Origin: Nemophila menziesii
Lineage: Eukaryota > Streptophyta > Magnoliopsida > Boraginales > Hydrophyllaceae
Direction of reading: 5' to 3'
Length of the DNA: 64,000 nt
Assembly: GCA_029959085.1 (NCBI GenBank)
Contig: JARWIR010000031.1
Coordinates: 2,046,001-2,110,000 of the forward strand
Shown here: positions 44,661 to 56,600 of the stretch, piece after piece
Numbering within the stretch: position 1 is the stretch's first letter
Layout: the number at the start of each line of letters is the position of its first letter
Notes under the pieces: generated by a model
Database searches by the model: none
What the model was told of the DNA's origin: nothing
Seen by the model: the letters and a program-made list of their open reading frames with translations, nothing else
Made by a program: the position numbers and the translations under genes

Positions 44661-45118
44661 ATGACAAACAGAACAGATGCTATGGATTACAAGAGGAAGT
44701 GTTACAGCCTAGGGAAGAACACGAGTTTGCCTAGTTCTACAATGAAAAAGGCCATCAATCTCGATGAGCCTACTGAAGAAACACAAGAAAAGGCACCCGC
44801 ACCACCATTACACAAGAAATTCACAGCTAGGATGAAGGTACATCAAAGCCTAAAGAAAAGACACCAATCCTAGATCAAGGTTCTTCTTCCTCTTCTCTGA
44901 ATGATTCTTACACACCCCTATGGGCTATCAAATATCAACAACAAATCGATCATCTAAGAAAACAAGTCACATCACTTTGGGAGGAAATTGCCAAGATGAA
45001 TTCAACAAGGGATAAGGTAACTTTGAACATGGATACTGATAATAATTCTTCTTCTTCGGAGGAGGATATGATGGATCTTTATGGCCAGGTACCCCGTTCT
45101 AATTCTTCTTCTTATTGA
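44661..45118 (+). pseudogene. Element C reduced ORF3
   Basis: ATG 44661 follows TTGAGTTTGGGGT (44638-44650) and opens with MTNRTDAMDYKRK, like A's ORF3. The first frame closes at 44873 after 70 residues. Downstream to about 45118 another frame reads QQIDHLRKQVTSLWEEIAKM and then a Ser-rich end, suggesting a remnant of the coiled-coil C-terminus. The central globular domain of A/B ORF3 is gone. So C has lost most of both pol and ORF3. Confidence 0.6.
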
Positions 45119-46539
45119 TGGTAGGCACTAGTTAGGTAGTTTTAGTTTAATTGTATTGCTTTATTGAGTCTTTTTCGAGTCGTGGGGACACGACTCACTT
45201 TTGAGTTTGGGGTGGGGTTCGTTGCCTCATCCCAATTTTTTGTGATTTACATGCTTTCAATAAAATTAATCTTAGGGTTGCGTTGACTGTAGAGAATTTT
45301 AAATACCCCCACCAAGCATGCTTTTCATGAATTTATGATAGAAAATAGTTGACTTTAGGAGTTAGTATAATTGATAAACAACATTAATGAACAATGCAAA
45401 AGAAGTAAAATTGTGCTTAAGGATAATAGGTGGTTTGTAGAACGTGAAATCTAAATGAGTAGAGAACCCACTTAGGTATGAACTAGAGGCATGTTGTGTA
45501 AATAGGAAGATGATAGAGGCAGTTCTTTGTTAGCCCTTTGAATCCTTTTTGGCTATCTATCCCTGAATTAATTTTATCCTTCTTAAACAAATTTTTAGCC
45601 TTTAAGCCTTTCTTTTGTCTCCACATTATAAGCCAATATCCCTTTAGATTGTTAGGCATGACCATATGACCCGCACTTGAATCACGATCCTGAGACTTCC
45701 TGTCTTGAGCTTGAGTTTGGGGTGGTGGGTCCACTATATGGGAATTTATATTGGGTTGGGATTTTTGAGCTTATCAATTGTGCTTTGTGCTATACATAAT
45801 GATGATTCACAGGCTTATTATTGTAACCCTTTGTCGGGGTTATAGTGAATGGAAAAGAAGCTTAGAGCTCAAGTTATGAATAGGCATAACTATAAAAAAA
45901 TAACATGATATCTCAACATTAAAAGAGAGTCATAGCTATACAAAAGAAAAGAAAAAAAATGAAAGATTTAAAAAGAAAATATATTCGGACCGGCAAAGTG
46001 GAATTTTTGAAGTGAATCATCCTTAGTGCTTATTGGGTTAATTTGGGGACGCTAATTAAGTGCGTCAATGGGGTTGAGTGAGGACGTTATTCGAGTGTAA
46101 ACTCAAGCTCTTAGACAGTTTGTTGATGGTAAGTCAGGAGAGAGCCAAAAGCTCACTTCAAATTTACCAAATATACATACCATACCGCCCTTCAGCCTAT
46201 GCTAAAACCGTAAAGACCTCGTGATTCCTAGATGCACAGTGAGTTAATAGGGAATATGCTAAGTGGAGCGTTCAAAGCAAGTAAAGATCGAGGAACCCCC
46301 TATCGCCACCATCTTGAGATAAGTAATAAGCGTAACCTTCTAGCATTGTGAAATTAATTTTGGATTGATATTGTTTTGTATTTGATTTTGCATGATAAGT
46401 GTAGGTGTATATTAATTCCTAAATTATACTATATGAGATTTATTTTAAGATTTGCTTTGGGATTATTTTCTAGATTCTACCTTCTGCATTCACCTAAAAG
46501 ATCCTTTGTTTTATTTTACTTTGTCGGGACGACAAATGT
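45119..46539 (+). other. Element C 3' UTR with conserved RNA structures
   Basis: It contains the GNRA hairpin at 45177-45196, PPT-like copies at 45202-45213 and 45712-45723, outer arms at 45707-45718 and 46099-46110, and inner arms at 45829-45837 and 45990-45998. It ends in the PPT at 46540-46554. It is highly similar to E's 3' UTR. Confidence 0.8.
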
Positions 46540-46554
46540 TTAAGTTTGGGATCT

Positions 46555-48307
46555 TGATGTCTCCCAATTTGTTCTAATTATTAGCCCTCTGGATACATCC
46601 TTTTAGGTGAATAAATGGCTTATTTGATAGACTTTGAGGCTTATTTAATCATATTGCACTTCCTCCCCTTGGAAATTAACTATTTGCAGAATCTGAGCTT
46701 TTGTGCGTAAATTTGACTATTTTTAATGCAAAGTTAATTGGTTCTTGAATTTCATAAAAGACCAATCCAAGGAGAAGAAGTGAGAATAAAGTCTTAGTCT
46801 TAATTGGTTCTCGATTTTCTATTTTTAGAGTACACTTTCCTATTTCGTTTTCTTGATTTATTGATTTATTCTTTTTAAGCATATACGGTTTAATTATTTA
46901 TTTAATGTGAAGCTTTAAAAGATATATGGTAATACTTAGAGACCAAGTCAAGATAAAGGATTAAATGAAAGAATATTTACATGGAAATAAGAAGATTTAG
47001 AAAAGATATATTCAAAGAAGGAAAAGATAAAGCTGCCTTATGAATCTGAAATTCCAGCCACGTTTTAAAGATTAATTCATAACTCACGATTAGCTAGGAA
47101 TCTGGATGAGTGGTCTGTACCAATAGAAAGCTCTTTCCAAGACAAGCAGTTTTATATATTGGAACTTCTCAAACGGATAAGTATTGAAAAAGATATGACC
47201 AAATCAAATCAGCTGAAGAATCTTACCTTTCTTAAAATTTAGGGCTACGGATTTAAGAGTCTTAACTTGTCTTCCACTCCAAGAAAATTCGACCTAGGGT
47301 CCTCCAACACCTATAAATACACCCCTTGACCTCCTACTTTCACACACTTCAGAGAATTAAACAAGAGGCTTAAGGTTTTCAAGTCAGAGCACGAAGGAGA
47401 GAAGAAGCTAGAAGCTGGAGGAATTCTGTTCTTCCAACAATAGTCATTCGACCCTTTAGGTTATTTATTTCTTTCTTGTAATTGAATATGAATTCCTCTT
47501 CTTTTATGTTAGTCCTTAATTTTCTGATGAGCTAAATTTCTTTATACTTGAGAATCGCATAAAAGGGATGAACCTTAATTAATTAATCTATGTTTCGAAT
47601 TTGGGATTGTTTAAATTTAAATAGGATTGAGTTTTATATATTGGTTATTACTTTGTGTTCATTACTAATTCTTTTCCGCACAACTAGAATTAGCTGTTAG
47701 TATTTGGGCTATTCACTTTAGTGACGAAGTGATCATCCGACAGGGGGGTTTGAATACAAATCTAGGTAATACCCGTGTAATGTCCGTTATTGACCGACAG
47801 GCTTAACTAGTTACATAGCCAAAGAGGTAAAATCATATCATCCGAAGAGATATATTCGACCATACATGTGTTTATAATACTTTAGGATAGCTTCTAGGTC
47901 CACCCGACAGGGGGCTAGGAGATATTAGAGTCCCGACTAATATTATAATTCCAATTCTGCCCCCTTAGACATATCATAGATTATATTGATTAAGTGGATT
48001 CCTTGCGAGACTCAAGTATCTCTCTTATCTGAAGTTAGTCTTTTAATTGTTTTATTTCCTTTAAGTTAATTTAATTTTAGTCTTTACTTTATTTGCATCT
48101 TAGTTTTTAAGAAAACCAAACAAAAATCTATTATTTACTTTTCCGTGAAACAATTATTCTTGCTATCTGATTAATATTGGAGTTGAACCTAATCCGTCCC
48201 TGAGAACGAACTCGATTTATCGAATATTACTTGGACAACCGTACACTTGCGGTAATTGTGGTTCCTTTATTTTCATACTTAATTTAATAACACACCCGGA
48301 CCCACCA
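46555..48307 (+). repeat. 3' LTR of element C (family 2)
   Basis: 1753 bp from TGATGTCTCC to GGACCCACCA. TATAAATA lies at 47312-47319. It matches C's split 5' LTR and E's LTR. It is followed by the TSD GGGGG. Confidence 0.93.
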
Positions 48308-48312
48308 GGGGG

Positions 48313-48715
48313 TTAGGAGGAATTTAGAATCCTGGTTATTGCAATTCTACATAATTCTCCCTTACATGATTAGAATAAACAAGGCTAGTGGGGATTACTT
48401 GCTATATCTCGAGCTAAACTCTCATACTATCGTCTTTTCTTATTTACTTTTATATCTTTAATTTACTTAGTTAATTTTCTATTTACAAAACCCAAACAAA
48501 AATTATCATCTTTTCTTTCTTGCGTATTATTATTCTAGATTATTTATTTGCACTTGATATTTGCATATCTAACTTTCGTAGTCTCTAAGGAACGAATCTT
48601 ATTTATCATTAGAACTGTCATACGATCTGTGATACTTGTAGTGAGTAACGTTTTTAGTCTAGGGTGTTAGTTGCATTATTTATATCTTTTTTTTATCACA
48701 CCCTAGGCGACACCA
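48313..48715 (+). repeat. Solo LTR D (family 3), right portion
   Basis: This continues D after element C: the TTAGGAGGAATTTAGAATCC block lines up with the equivalent site in other LTRs. It ends ATCACACCCTAGGCGACACCA at about 48695-48715, followed by the flank CAAAC. Confidence 0.85.
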
Positions 48716-48751
48716 CAAACTAAAAGGCACAAAGGTCTTAACAAAGAAACT

Positions 48752-50414
48752 TGGTGGTACTTTGTGTGTTCTAAAATAAATGCAAATGTAAATCGAACCA
48801 CAACCGCAAGTGTACGGTTGTCCCAAGTAGTATAACTGATAAATCAGATTCGTTCCAAGGACGGGATGGTTGACTACAATGCTTATCTATTAATGATTGA
48901 TGCACTTATGAAAACAAATAAAAGTAATATGTTTGTTTGGTTTTTGTTATTAAAGATACTGAATGAAAAATAACTATTAAAATGCAAATAAAAGCTAAGA
49001 CGCAAGTAAAATAATGTAAAACGCAATATGAGAAGTTAGCACTTGAGAACGCAAGGATCCTCCCAATCCTATTTCCTAACTTATGTTGTTTAAGGGCTAA
49101 ATTGGTCAATTACAATGGTCGGGATTCTAAATTCCTTATACCCCCGTCAGGGTGGACTATAAGGCAATCCTAGGGTGTCACTAGTCCCGTCAGGGTAAAT
49201 ATGATCCACTTTTAGATGTTTAAGTTTTATTACCTCATTGGCCCTAGAATTAGCTAAGTTCGTCAGAATCAATAGCTTCTATCCTAGATTCGAATAAATG
49301 GTTCTGTATTTAAACCCTCCGTCAGGATGATCCAATTGCCACTAATTGGAATAGCCTAAATACTAACACCTGTTCCTAGTTCATGACGCTAAAAACAGTA
49401 AAATAATCTCAATTTATTGAAAAGAGTAAAAGCCCTAATTTAGTTTAATTTAAAAGAAACCCAAATTCAACATTCGTTATTCAATAAAATTGGGATTCAC
49501 CCATTGTTTGTTCTCAAGCACTATGAAAAGCTTAGCTCATATTAAAAAGAAAAACTAAATTAAAATAAATGGAATTCATAACTGATTACAAATAAAAGAT
49601 AAAAGAAACCTAATTTCCGGAATTGGAATGACTGAGAACGGAGCTATAGACCCACTCCAGCTCTAGCAGCTTCTTCTTCCTTCCTTCTGTTGCTTCTCTC
49701 TGATGTTTTTAATTGTAAAGAATGAATTTGTATTGACACTCTCTTCTAAGGATGAGATGATTTGAAGAAAAAATTGAGAGGTGTTTGACTCTCTCTCTAA
49801 GGATTTGTAAATTGAAGAAAATATGAGAGGTACTGAATAATGAGGTCTAAAGACCTATTTATAATCATAAAATCGGATTAGGGCTTTTACTTAAGGATTA
49901 GGTAAAAATTAGAAAAGCCCAAGTCCACTAATTAAGCCCCAATCCCGTAACTGCTGATACACCTTCACTAAAACGGCTTTTCCCGATGCGTTATAACTCC
50001 GATTGACCTCATTCCAGTTGCTAAAGTTCCAACTCGATAAGGAACATAATCTCTTCAAGGGTCAGCGGCTAGATCATCGCTTAAGCACCTCGAAATCAGC
50101 AATCTATGGCCTGGAAAATGGATTTTCAGCTCTAAAAATAATATCTTCGAGATTTATCTTCAAGTCTTGACTCTAATTCACGATCTTTGACTTTCTCCTC
50201 GGATTCCTCTCCTAGCTAACATCTAAAACCTGTAAACTTTACACTAAAAATACCAATATTACGCGCAAAAGCTTAATAAACTAAAAATGCTAGAAATAAA
50301 AAGGGAATTCCGGATTATTGCAATTTAAGTCCAAAAGTCTATCAAATTAATTAAATAAACACCAAAAATGATGTCTCCCAAGGGTCGAAAATAAGAACAA
50401 TTAGGGAGACATCA
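48752..50414 (-). repeat. Solo LTR (family 1) in F's 3' UTR
   Basis: The sense strand runs from TGATGTCTCC (50414) to CCACCA (48752). Perfect TSDs AAACT lie at 48747-48751 and 50415-50419. At 1663 bp it is about 100 bases longer than A's LTR; part of the excess is a tandem duplication at 49735-49834 near the sense TATA region. It is otherwise very similar to the LTRs of A and B. Confidence 0.93.
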
Positions 50415-50889
50415 AAACTCCTTAATATTTTTTTATCCTATGCAATTGCGTTACTTTTTCACCTATAGAAAGTTCATTAAATGGTTTATCAACTAGTTTG
50501 GATCTCACATTATATACATCTCTCTAGTCTCCCTATGATAAAACTTACTTCTACCTCATTGCTTACTACTCTTTTCTTTACTTTTTAAGGTGTGATTCAT
50601 GTTCGTCTTTAAAGCATAACACATGAAAAGTTCACAAAATTAATTTTTACTATCATTAACTTGTTAAATTTATGCTTGATAGCTACATTCATTGCATTTT
50701 ACACCTTACCCCTATACTACTAAAAATAAATTAAAACACATAAAGTGGAGATGGGGACAACATATCCCCATCCTCAACTCAAGGGTGAGCCGTGACTCCA
50801 TGACTCAAAACAGACTCAACAAATTTAAAGATAAAACACATAATATACAAATAGAGAAATGGGTAGAGAAGGGAGAAACAAACTCTTGA
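50415..50889 (-). other. Element F 3' UTR, ORF3-proximal part
   Basis: This continues F between solo LTR and env-like ORF. It carries the block equivalent to A 1010-1082: the sense hairpin GAGTCATGGAGTCACGGCTC at 50787-50806 beside the GGGGATGGGG segment. It is otherwise AT-rich with no gene. Confidence 0.65.
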
Positions 50890-52047
50890 AGTTATTGCCT
50901 CGCATGATCAACATCGAAGATAGGATGCGGTGGATTCCTCGTGATATCGCACCTTAGTTGCTCTAGGGGTGTCGTGATGTGCACTTGATTAGATTTGATT
51001 AGTGCCACATCATTGGCAAGGAGGGGTTGAGCTGTTTCTACTTGACTAAGTTTCTCCTACTCACCCTCTCTTTCCAAGACATATCTTCTTTAGAATTTTC
51101 TCCTCTCAAAATAGTCTAGATCCATGCATTAGTCATGTCGTTACCAGGTTTTCTTTCAAGCTTCTCCTTCTCTCCAAGTTTCACTTCCTCCTTCATCAAT
51201 AGGCTAGTGATTGTTTAGAGGGATTTCAAATTAAAAATATTTTGTGGCTCAACTGTGAATCTCATTACCCCATCAAATATCACTTGCACTAAATCTACCT
51301 CTTCCTCTCTCATAATAAAATTCAAAAGATGACGGATTTTTAACTTACATCCGCGGTTCGAGTGTTTCCAAAAGCTGATGGTGAAAGGAAGTGGTACCCG
51401 ATTCTCACACCGGGTTGAAATAACTTGTACGACCAAGATGCATTCAACTCTTCTTCATCTTTATCATGTTCTAGCATTAACTCCTCACCAAAAACATGAT
51501 CATGTAGTTGGTTCTAATCAAAAGTCTTGACTTTCTTCACAGCTTCTTGGTATTTGCATGGTCTTACCAACTTCTTCAACTCAAAGTGTCTACCGATATC
51601 TTCAAAGGTGAAGGGAACTAACTTGTCTCAAGTGGGAAATATTCATTCACTATATCGGCTAAAGAGTCCAAGATAGAACTCCTTTACTAGCTCCATACTA
51701 AATATCAAAGCTTTATCATGAATGTCTTCCAACCAAATCTCTCTCCCCTTCCTAGAAATCTCTTGTATTCACCTTCTCCAACTTTCATGGCAAATTTTAT
51801 CTCGTTTGTGAATGGTAAGGTAGGCATGATCCATTTTGCAATAGCTAATAGGGAACGAGAAGATTCGTTCTTGTTGGGTAGATGCATCCTGATTTGGAGA
51901 GGTTATGGTATCTTCTCTTTTGAAAGAATAGTGGATTGTTCTTTTTTTTGGGTTAGGAACAATGGATTGCTCTTAAATATTCAAATCCACCATAACTGGT
52001 TCCTCTGTAATTGAATGATTCAGATTACCTTTTTGATTTTTTGCCAT
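50890..52047 (-). pseudogene. Element F env-like ORF3, decayed
   Basis: The best-preserved piece is the minus-strand ORF 51215-51436. Its HSNRGCKLKIRHLLNFIMRE and VDLVQVIFDGVMRF align with B's HTSELKKEHVFVIKCILEE and DVAKIIYDTIMEF. A further open piece lies at 51705-51887. The tentative start at 52047 (MAKNQKGN) is a guess from position. Frames are broken several times. It confirms that F is Athila-like although its pol is gone. Confidence 0.6.
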
Positions 52048-52559
52048 ACTCACATAAATCTCAAGTGGTTTCCTCTTATCTCACCAAATTCCTTGATTTG
52101 ATTCTTTTGTATCTCCAAAACATGAGCTAATGTCTCCGTTCTTCTCGTCATCTCCCTTGACCTTTAACTCAAAATTTTACCATTTTTTGAATTCCTACTT
52201 GATGTAGGTGAATAAGGTATTATTTGGAGTGTGAAAGGTGTAGGGATGATTTTTCACTATGTGGATATGAAGGATTTGTACATGGAATGAAAAGGAATTG
52301 AGAAATTTGGAAAAAGGTTTTTGAATTTTTTTTATTTGAATTTTGTATTTCTAGGAGTTTTGGAATGATATGGTTTGGTTAATGTTGTTTTAAAAATTGT
52401 GTGGATGAATTTTGATATGAAATTTGGTTATTTGGTGGTGTTATAATGTTAGGTGAATTTGGATTGAATATTTGATGGAGTTTGGTTGCTTGGGGAAGAT
52501 GGAGGTTAGGGTTTAGCTATACTAATGAACATATAGACTCTTCTTGCTCAACTTTGCGT

Positions 52560-52860
52560 CGTGGTGCGGTATACCGCTCACAAGGGCTTGTGCTTTTGAC
52601 CTCATTGACTGTGGCCCATGAGTTGTGACAGTACCTTGCTCCGCGTTATATCGCTCGACCCTTTAAAAGTTTCTGCCAACTTACACCTTGTCGTATTTCT
52701 TCACCATGGTCACGATTTGTGAATGGTACACCGCCCATAGGGTGCTCGAGTGATAGAGTGACTGAAATTTTGACCCGTACCGTGTTAGTCATGACAATAT
52801 GAGGAGGTGAGGTATACCGCCCGTTGGGCGCGGTATACCACTCAACCTACTAACAAGAAT
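52560..52860. repeat. Palindromic words upstream of F's ORF3
   Basis: GCGGTATACCGC (about 52567), decayed copies near 52638 and 52724, and a closing pair GAGGTATACCGCC / GCGGTATACC (about 52810-52840) occur in the spacer equivalent to A's 2835-2887. The core word GGTATACC is the same as in C. Confidence 0.65.
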
Positions 52861-53229
52861 TTTCTATATTTTTCACCCCAAACTCAATCTTCTACTTACC
52901 TACACATCAAAAACATTTTCTACCCTTCTCATTAACGAAATATACATCTAAAACACGAAATAACGTAATATAATTTTTAAAGAAACCACTAGTATTGAGT
53001 TTGACCAACCTTTGGATTGACTTATTTAACTAGATAACTTTTCACCGATATAACTAGACCACCATCGATCTCTTTACATATTAGACTCGGAGTCATAGAC
53101 TCGATTGTAACATTGTACCTCTTAGATAGAGAAAGAAAGATCTGGCTGATTGAGCTAACCCAGGTGTTTAATCATTTGATTCGACTCAATCCCCTAAGAT
53201 ACTGCTACATTTTTAAGTACTTAATAATT

Positions 53230-53500
53230 GGTATTCTCTCTGTCTAACGATATTTGTCCAATTTGTTTTAAAAAATATATTCAATACCATTTTTTTCCTT
53301 GTCAATACTAAGATATTGTTTCCTTATTTTTAAATATAAGTTCTAATTAAATATTTGAAAAAATACTATAATAATTGATTTTATAGATATATTAATTGAA
53401 GATAATTAAGTAAAATAAAAGTATTATATGTTTTTTCTAAACATTTGTATACTAAAAATATTAACAAATTAAGCTGGACAAAGCAGTTTAACAAAAAACA
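53230..53500. mobile_element. MITE-like remnant
   Basis: The left part TTCTCTCTGTCTAACGATAT with TTTGTCCAATTTGTTTT and the right part AACAAATTAAGCTGGACAAA are imperfect inverted copies around an AT-rich core of about 200 bases. This resembles the common plant MITEs that begin CTCCCTCCGTC. No TSD could be fixed. Confidence 0.4.
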
Positions 53501-53699
53501 ATTGATTACTAAAAAGGGCAAAGTCTTATTTAACAATGAGACAACTTTACTAAACAATGAGATTATTGCGTAAGAGTTTTTTTGTCATAAAATAAAGCTT
53601 ATAAACGATTAATATTACAACAATACATAAAAAAATCAAGAGAACTAATAAGAGAGGAGTCACTGCACCCCAAAAAGTCGGTGTTCTTCCTGATACATT

Positions 53700-56600
53700 T
53701 AGTGAGAGTATCAGCAGTGCAGTAATATTTCTATTAATTTATGAAACCTTCCAAAACTGGAAACGACCTACCAATTTCCAAGTTCAGCTCGGAGCGGTTT
53801 AAGACTCCAGTGGAGATCATATTTTTTGTTAACACCTTGAACCAAGTCAAGGTTGTCAGAGTAAAAGAATCAACTCTAAATGTTGAGACCCACATCAGAT
53901 CTCATGGCAAAGAGAAGATCCCAACCTTCTTCCTACATAACATTTCTAACATAACATCTCTTATTAACCTTTTGGGTGATCAAGCCATTAACATCGACTC
54001 CAATAGAATCTGCAGTAGCCGGCTCCATTCTTTGACAAAAGAAGTGTCGCATAACCAAATCATATCAAATTCATCGTTTATAACTGGTTCACTAGACAGA
54101 CGAGTACAAACTTCGTTAAGAAATTGTTGGTCACTTGAATCTTGAGAAGAAGGTCTGAATAATCTAGAGATGAGAGAATTAGAGTTCTGGTTAAATTCAT
54201 AAACAGACCATTTTTTATTTTCAAATAACCCTTTTATTTTCTCCTTCCAGATTTTCCATGTCGTAATGAGTATGAATGCAGTTATAACCTTTTTGTCCCA
54301 ACCATTAGAGGTGCAACTCTTGATAGTACTCTTTGAAGCATTCACTAGAATTCCTGTCAATATTTATTTGCATCGAAGATTCTTCCCAAGCTTGGATACT
54401 GAACGGACATTTAAGAAAAAGATGTTCGATATTCTCATTATTCTGTTCGCGCCATTCACAATTGTCATTATCCACACATTTTATTTTTTGAAGATTTCTT
54501 TTGGTTTTATAGCTCCATTATAGGCTTTCCAACAAAAATTCATGTCCCTGGCCGGAACATTTGAGTTCCATACCGGTTTCCGAAAATCCCTTTTGTTAAC
54601 TTCACCCGTTGTAGACAATTGAGCGCTAATTCCTCATTAACAAGAGCATGATAGCCTAACTTTGTTGAATAAATTCCATCTATGGAGAAAGGCCATATGA
54701 TTTTATCTTCACAATCGAGTTGCATCATAGGAGTCTTTTTAACCTTATTTGAAATATTTGCTGGGAAAATAGAATTGATAAGATTGAGATTCCAGCCAGA
54801 CATATCATGGTTAAATAACTCATTGACAACATTGATGTTACAATAAAATGGTTTATCAAATTTATAACCCTTACCAATCCCAAATATTAGTAGAGAGACC
54901 GTTGCCAATTTGCCAAATTGAAAAGTTTTTTAACAACTGGATTCCCTTAAAGATGATTCCCAACTCCACGGTCTTAATTTTTTTAAAATATTAGTATCCC
55001 AAAAACTTTTATTCAGAGAACAAATAGCCTTAAGCACTTTCAAGACAAGGGAGTCCGCCTTATTAATGATTCTCCAAGCATGTTTAGCCAATAATGCAAG
55101 GTTCATTTGTTTGATGTCCTAAAATCCAATACCACCAATTTTTTTGGCTCGAGTAATTTTTTTCCGTGAAACCCAATATATCCCTTTTTTCGTACCCAAA
55201 TACCACCAAAAGTTAGCAATTAAACTAGATAATTTCATGCAAAGATCTTTAGGAAATTCAAAGATTGACATATCATAATTGGGGATAGCTTGTATGACTG
55301 CCTTAATAAGAACTTCCTTTCCGTCATCAGAGAGAAGGCAGTATTTCAAGCTTTCTAATTTAGAAAGGAGCATATCTTTGATATAGTCAAGATTTTCAAA
55401 CTTAGCTCATTTGAGGGTTAGAGGAATACCAAGATATTTGTCGAGCGATTTAGTAATTCAGATATTCAGTGAACTTGAAACTTTGTTGCAAGTATCCTCC
55501 GACGTGATTTTGCTAAACAGAATAACAGATTTGTGGAGGTTAATTCTTTATCGAATGCCGAACACTAACCTCGACTGTTTTCCTAAAGGCCTCGGTTCAA
55601 CATCATTAATGTTAATAAAATATAATGCATCGTCTCCAAAAAGGAGGTGGGTAAGTTTTGGAAATTGTCTGATAATAGAGATTCTTATAATCAAACCTTC
55701 TCGAAATTGGAATTTAATTAAGCCAATAAGACTTTCAGTAAGCAAAGAAAAGATTAAAGGAGAGAGAGGGTCTCCTTGCCTCAATCCTTGATAAGGATTA
55801 AATTTCTTAAGTCTTTTCCCGTTGAATTTGACTTAAAAAGATAAAATTTGTAACCATCAAAGTGTTTCTTGAATATCACCTTTAGGGACGAGGGCAATCA
55901 GAGTGTCATTAAAATTCTCAACAGTAATATTATGATTAAAGAAATCAGACACAAGTTTGAAATATCATCGTTAAGGATCCTGGTAAACCGTCATGCCTAG
56001 GAGCTTTCAAACCAGACATATCAAACACAAGCCTTTTAACTATCTCTAAATTTGGCATTCCCTTAGCATGTCATTAATAACTAGGGATGGCAACAGATCG
56101 GATTATTGCAAAAAGATCCAAAACTGTGTCCATATCCACTTAATTTATCAACACCAAACCCTAACGAATTTAACCATCAGACTTACTTATCAAAACCGTA
56201 TCCAAATAATTCAGATTTGGTTTTTTTAAACGGTTTTTTGGATTTTAACCATAACCCGGCTCACGAGGCGTCCCTCTTGCAGTAGGATTCCTAACCTCGC
56301 CTTGCTCTTGTGACATGCCAAACTATAACTCTCTAAATATATTGAAAATATTGAAACAAGATCACAAATACATGACAAATCTCCAATATATAAAATATTA
56401 TGTTGATCTTGAATTAAATAACGTTTTTGTCACTTCTTTTTTTAATTCTAATATTTAGATTTTAGTTTTAAGATATGAATTTTTTTATCTATATTACTAT
56501 AAAATATACAAAAATAGATGATAATAAATGGGTTTTTGGTTATTCGGTTTTATTAATAACTGTAGTTACCTTAGAAGGTGTGAACTTAGTGATCTCATCT

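Larger units (their letters stand above)
26333..48307 (+). mobile_element. Element C: non-autonomous gag-protease Athila derivative (contains element B)
   Basis: It has LTRs of family 2 at both ends. Perfect GGGGG TSDs lie at 26328-26332 and 48308-48312. The 5' LTR is split by element B (26545-39361). The interior encodes gag, zinc knuckle and protease, then directly an integrase-like C-terminal tail. Reverse transcriptase, RNase H and the integrase core are missing. A reduced ORF3 starts at 44661. Without B the element would be about 9.2 kb. It must rely on other elements' enzymes. Confidence 0.9.
21074..53000 (-). mobile_element. Element F: old minus-strand Athila remnant, host of the nest
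   Basis: Pieces in order on the plus strand are the 3' LTR (21074-21663 and 23221-24190), the 3' UTR (24191-25172), a gap filled by solo LTR D, more 3' UTR (48716-48751 and 50415-50890, around another solo LTR), a decayed env-like ORF (about 50890-52047), and the palindrome spacer with pol-proximal UTR to about 53000. No gag-pol and no 5' LTR remain. Divergence from A/B is much greater than between A and B. The right limit is approximate. Confidence 0.75.

Noticed and set aside
25173..48715. D and C read as one large element
   Set aside because: C has its own perfect GGGGG TSD and a different LTR family; D has no internal sequence of its own.
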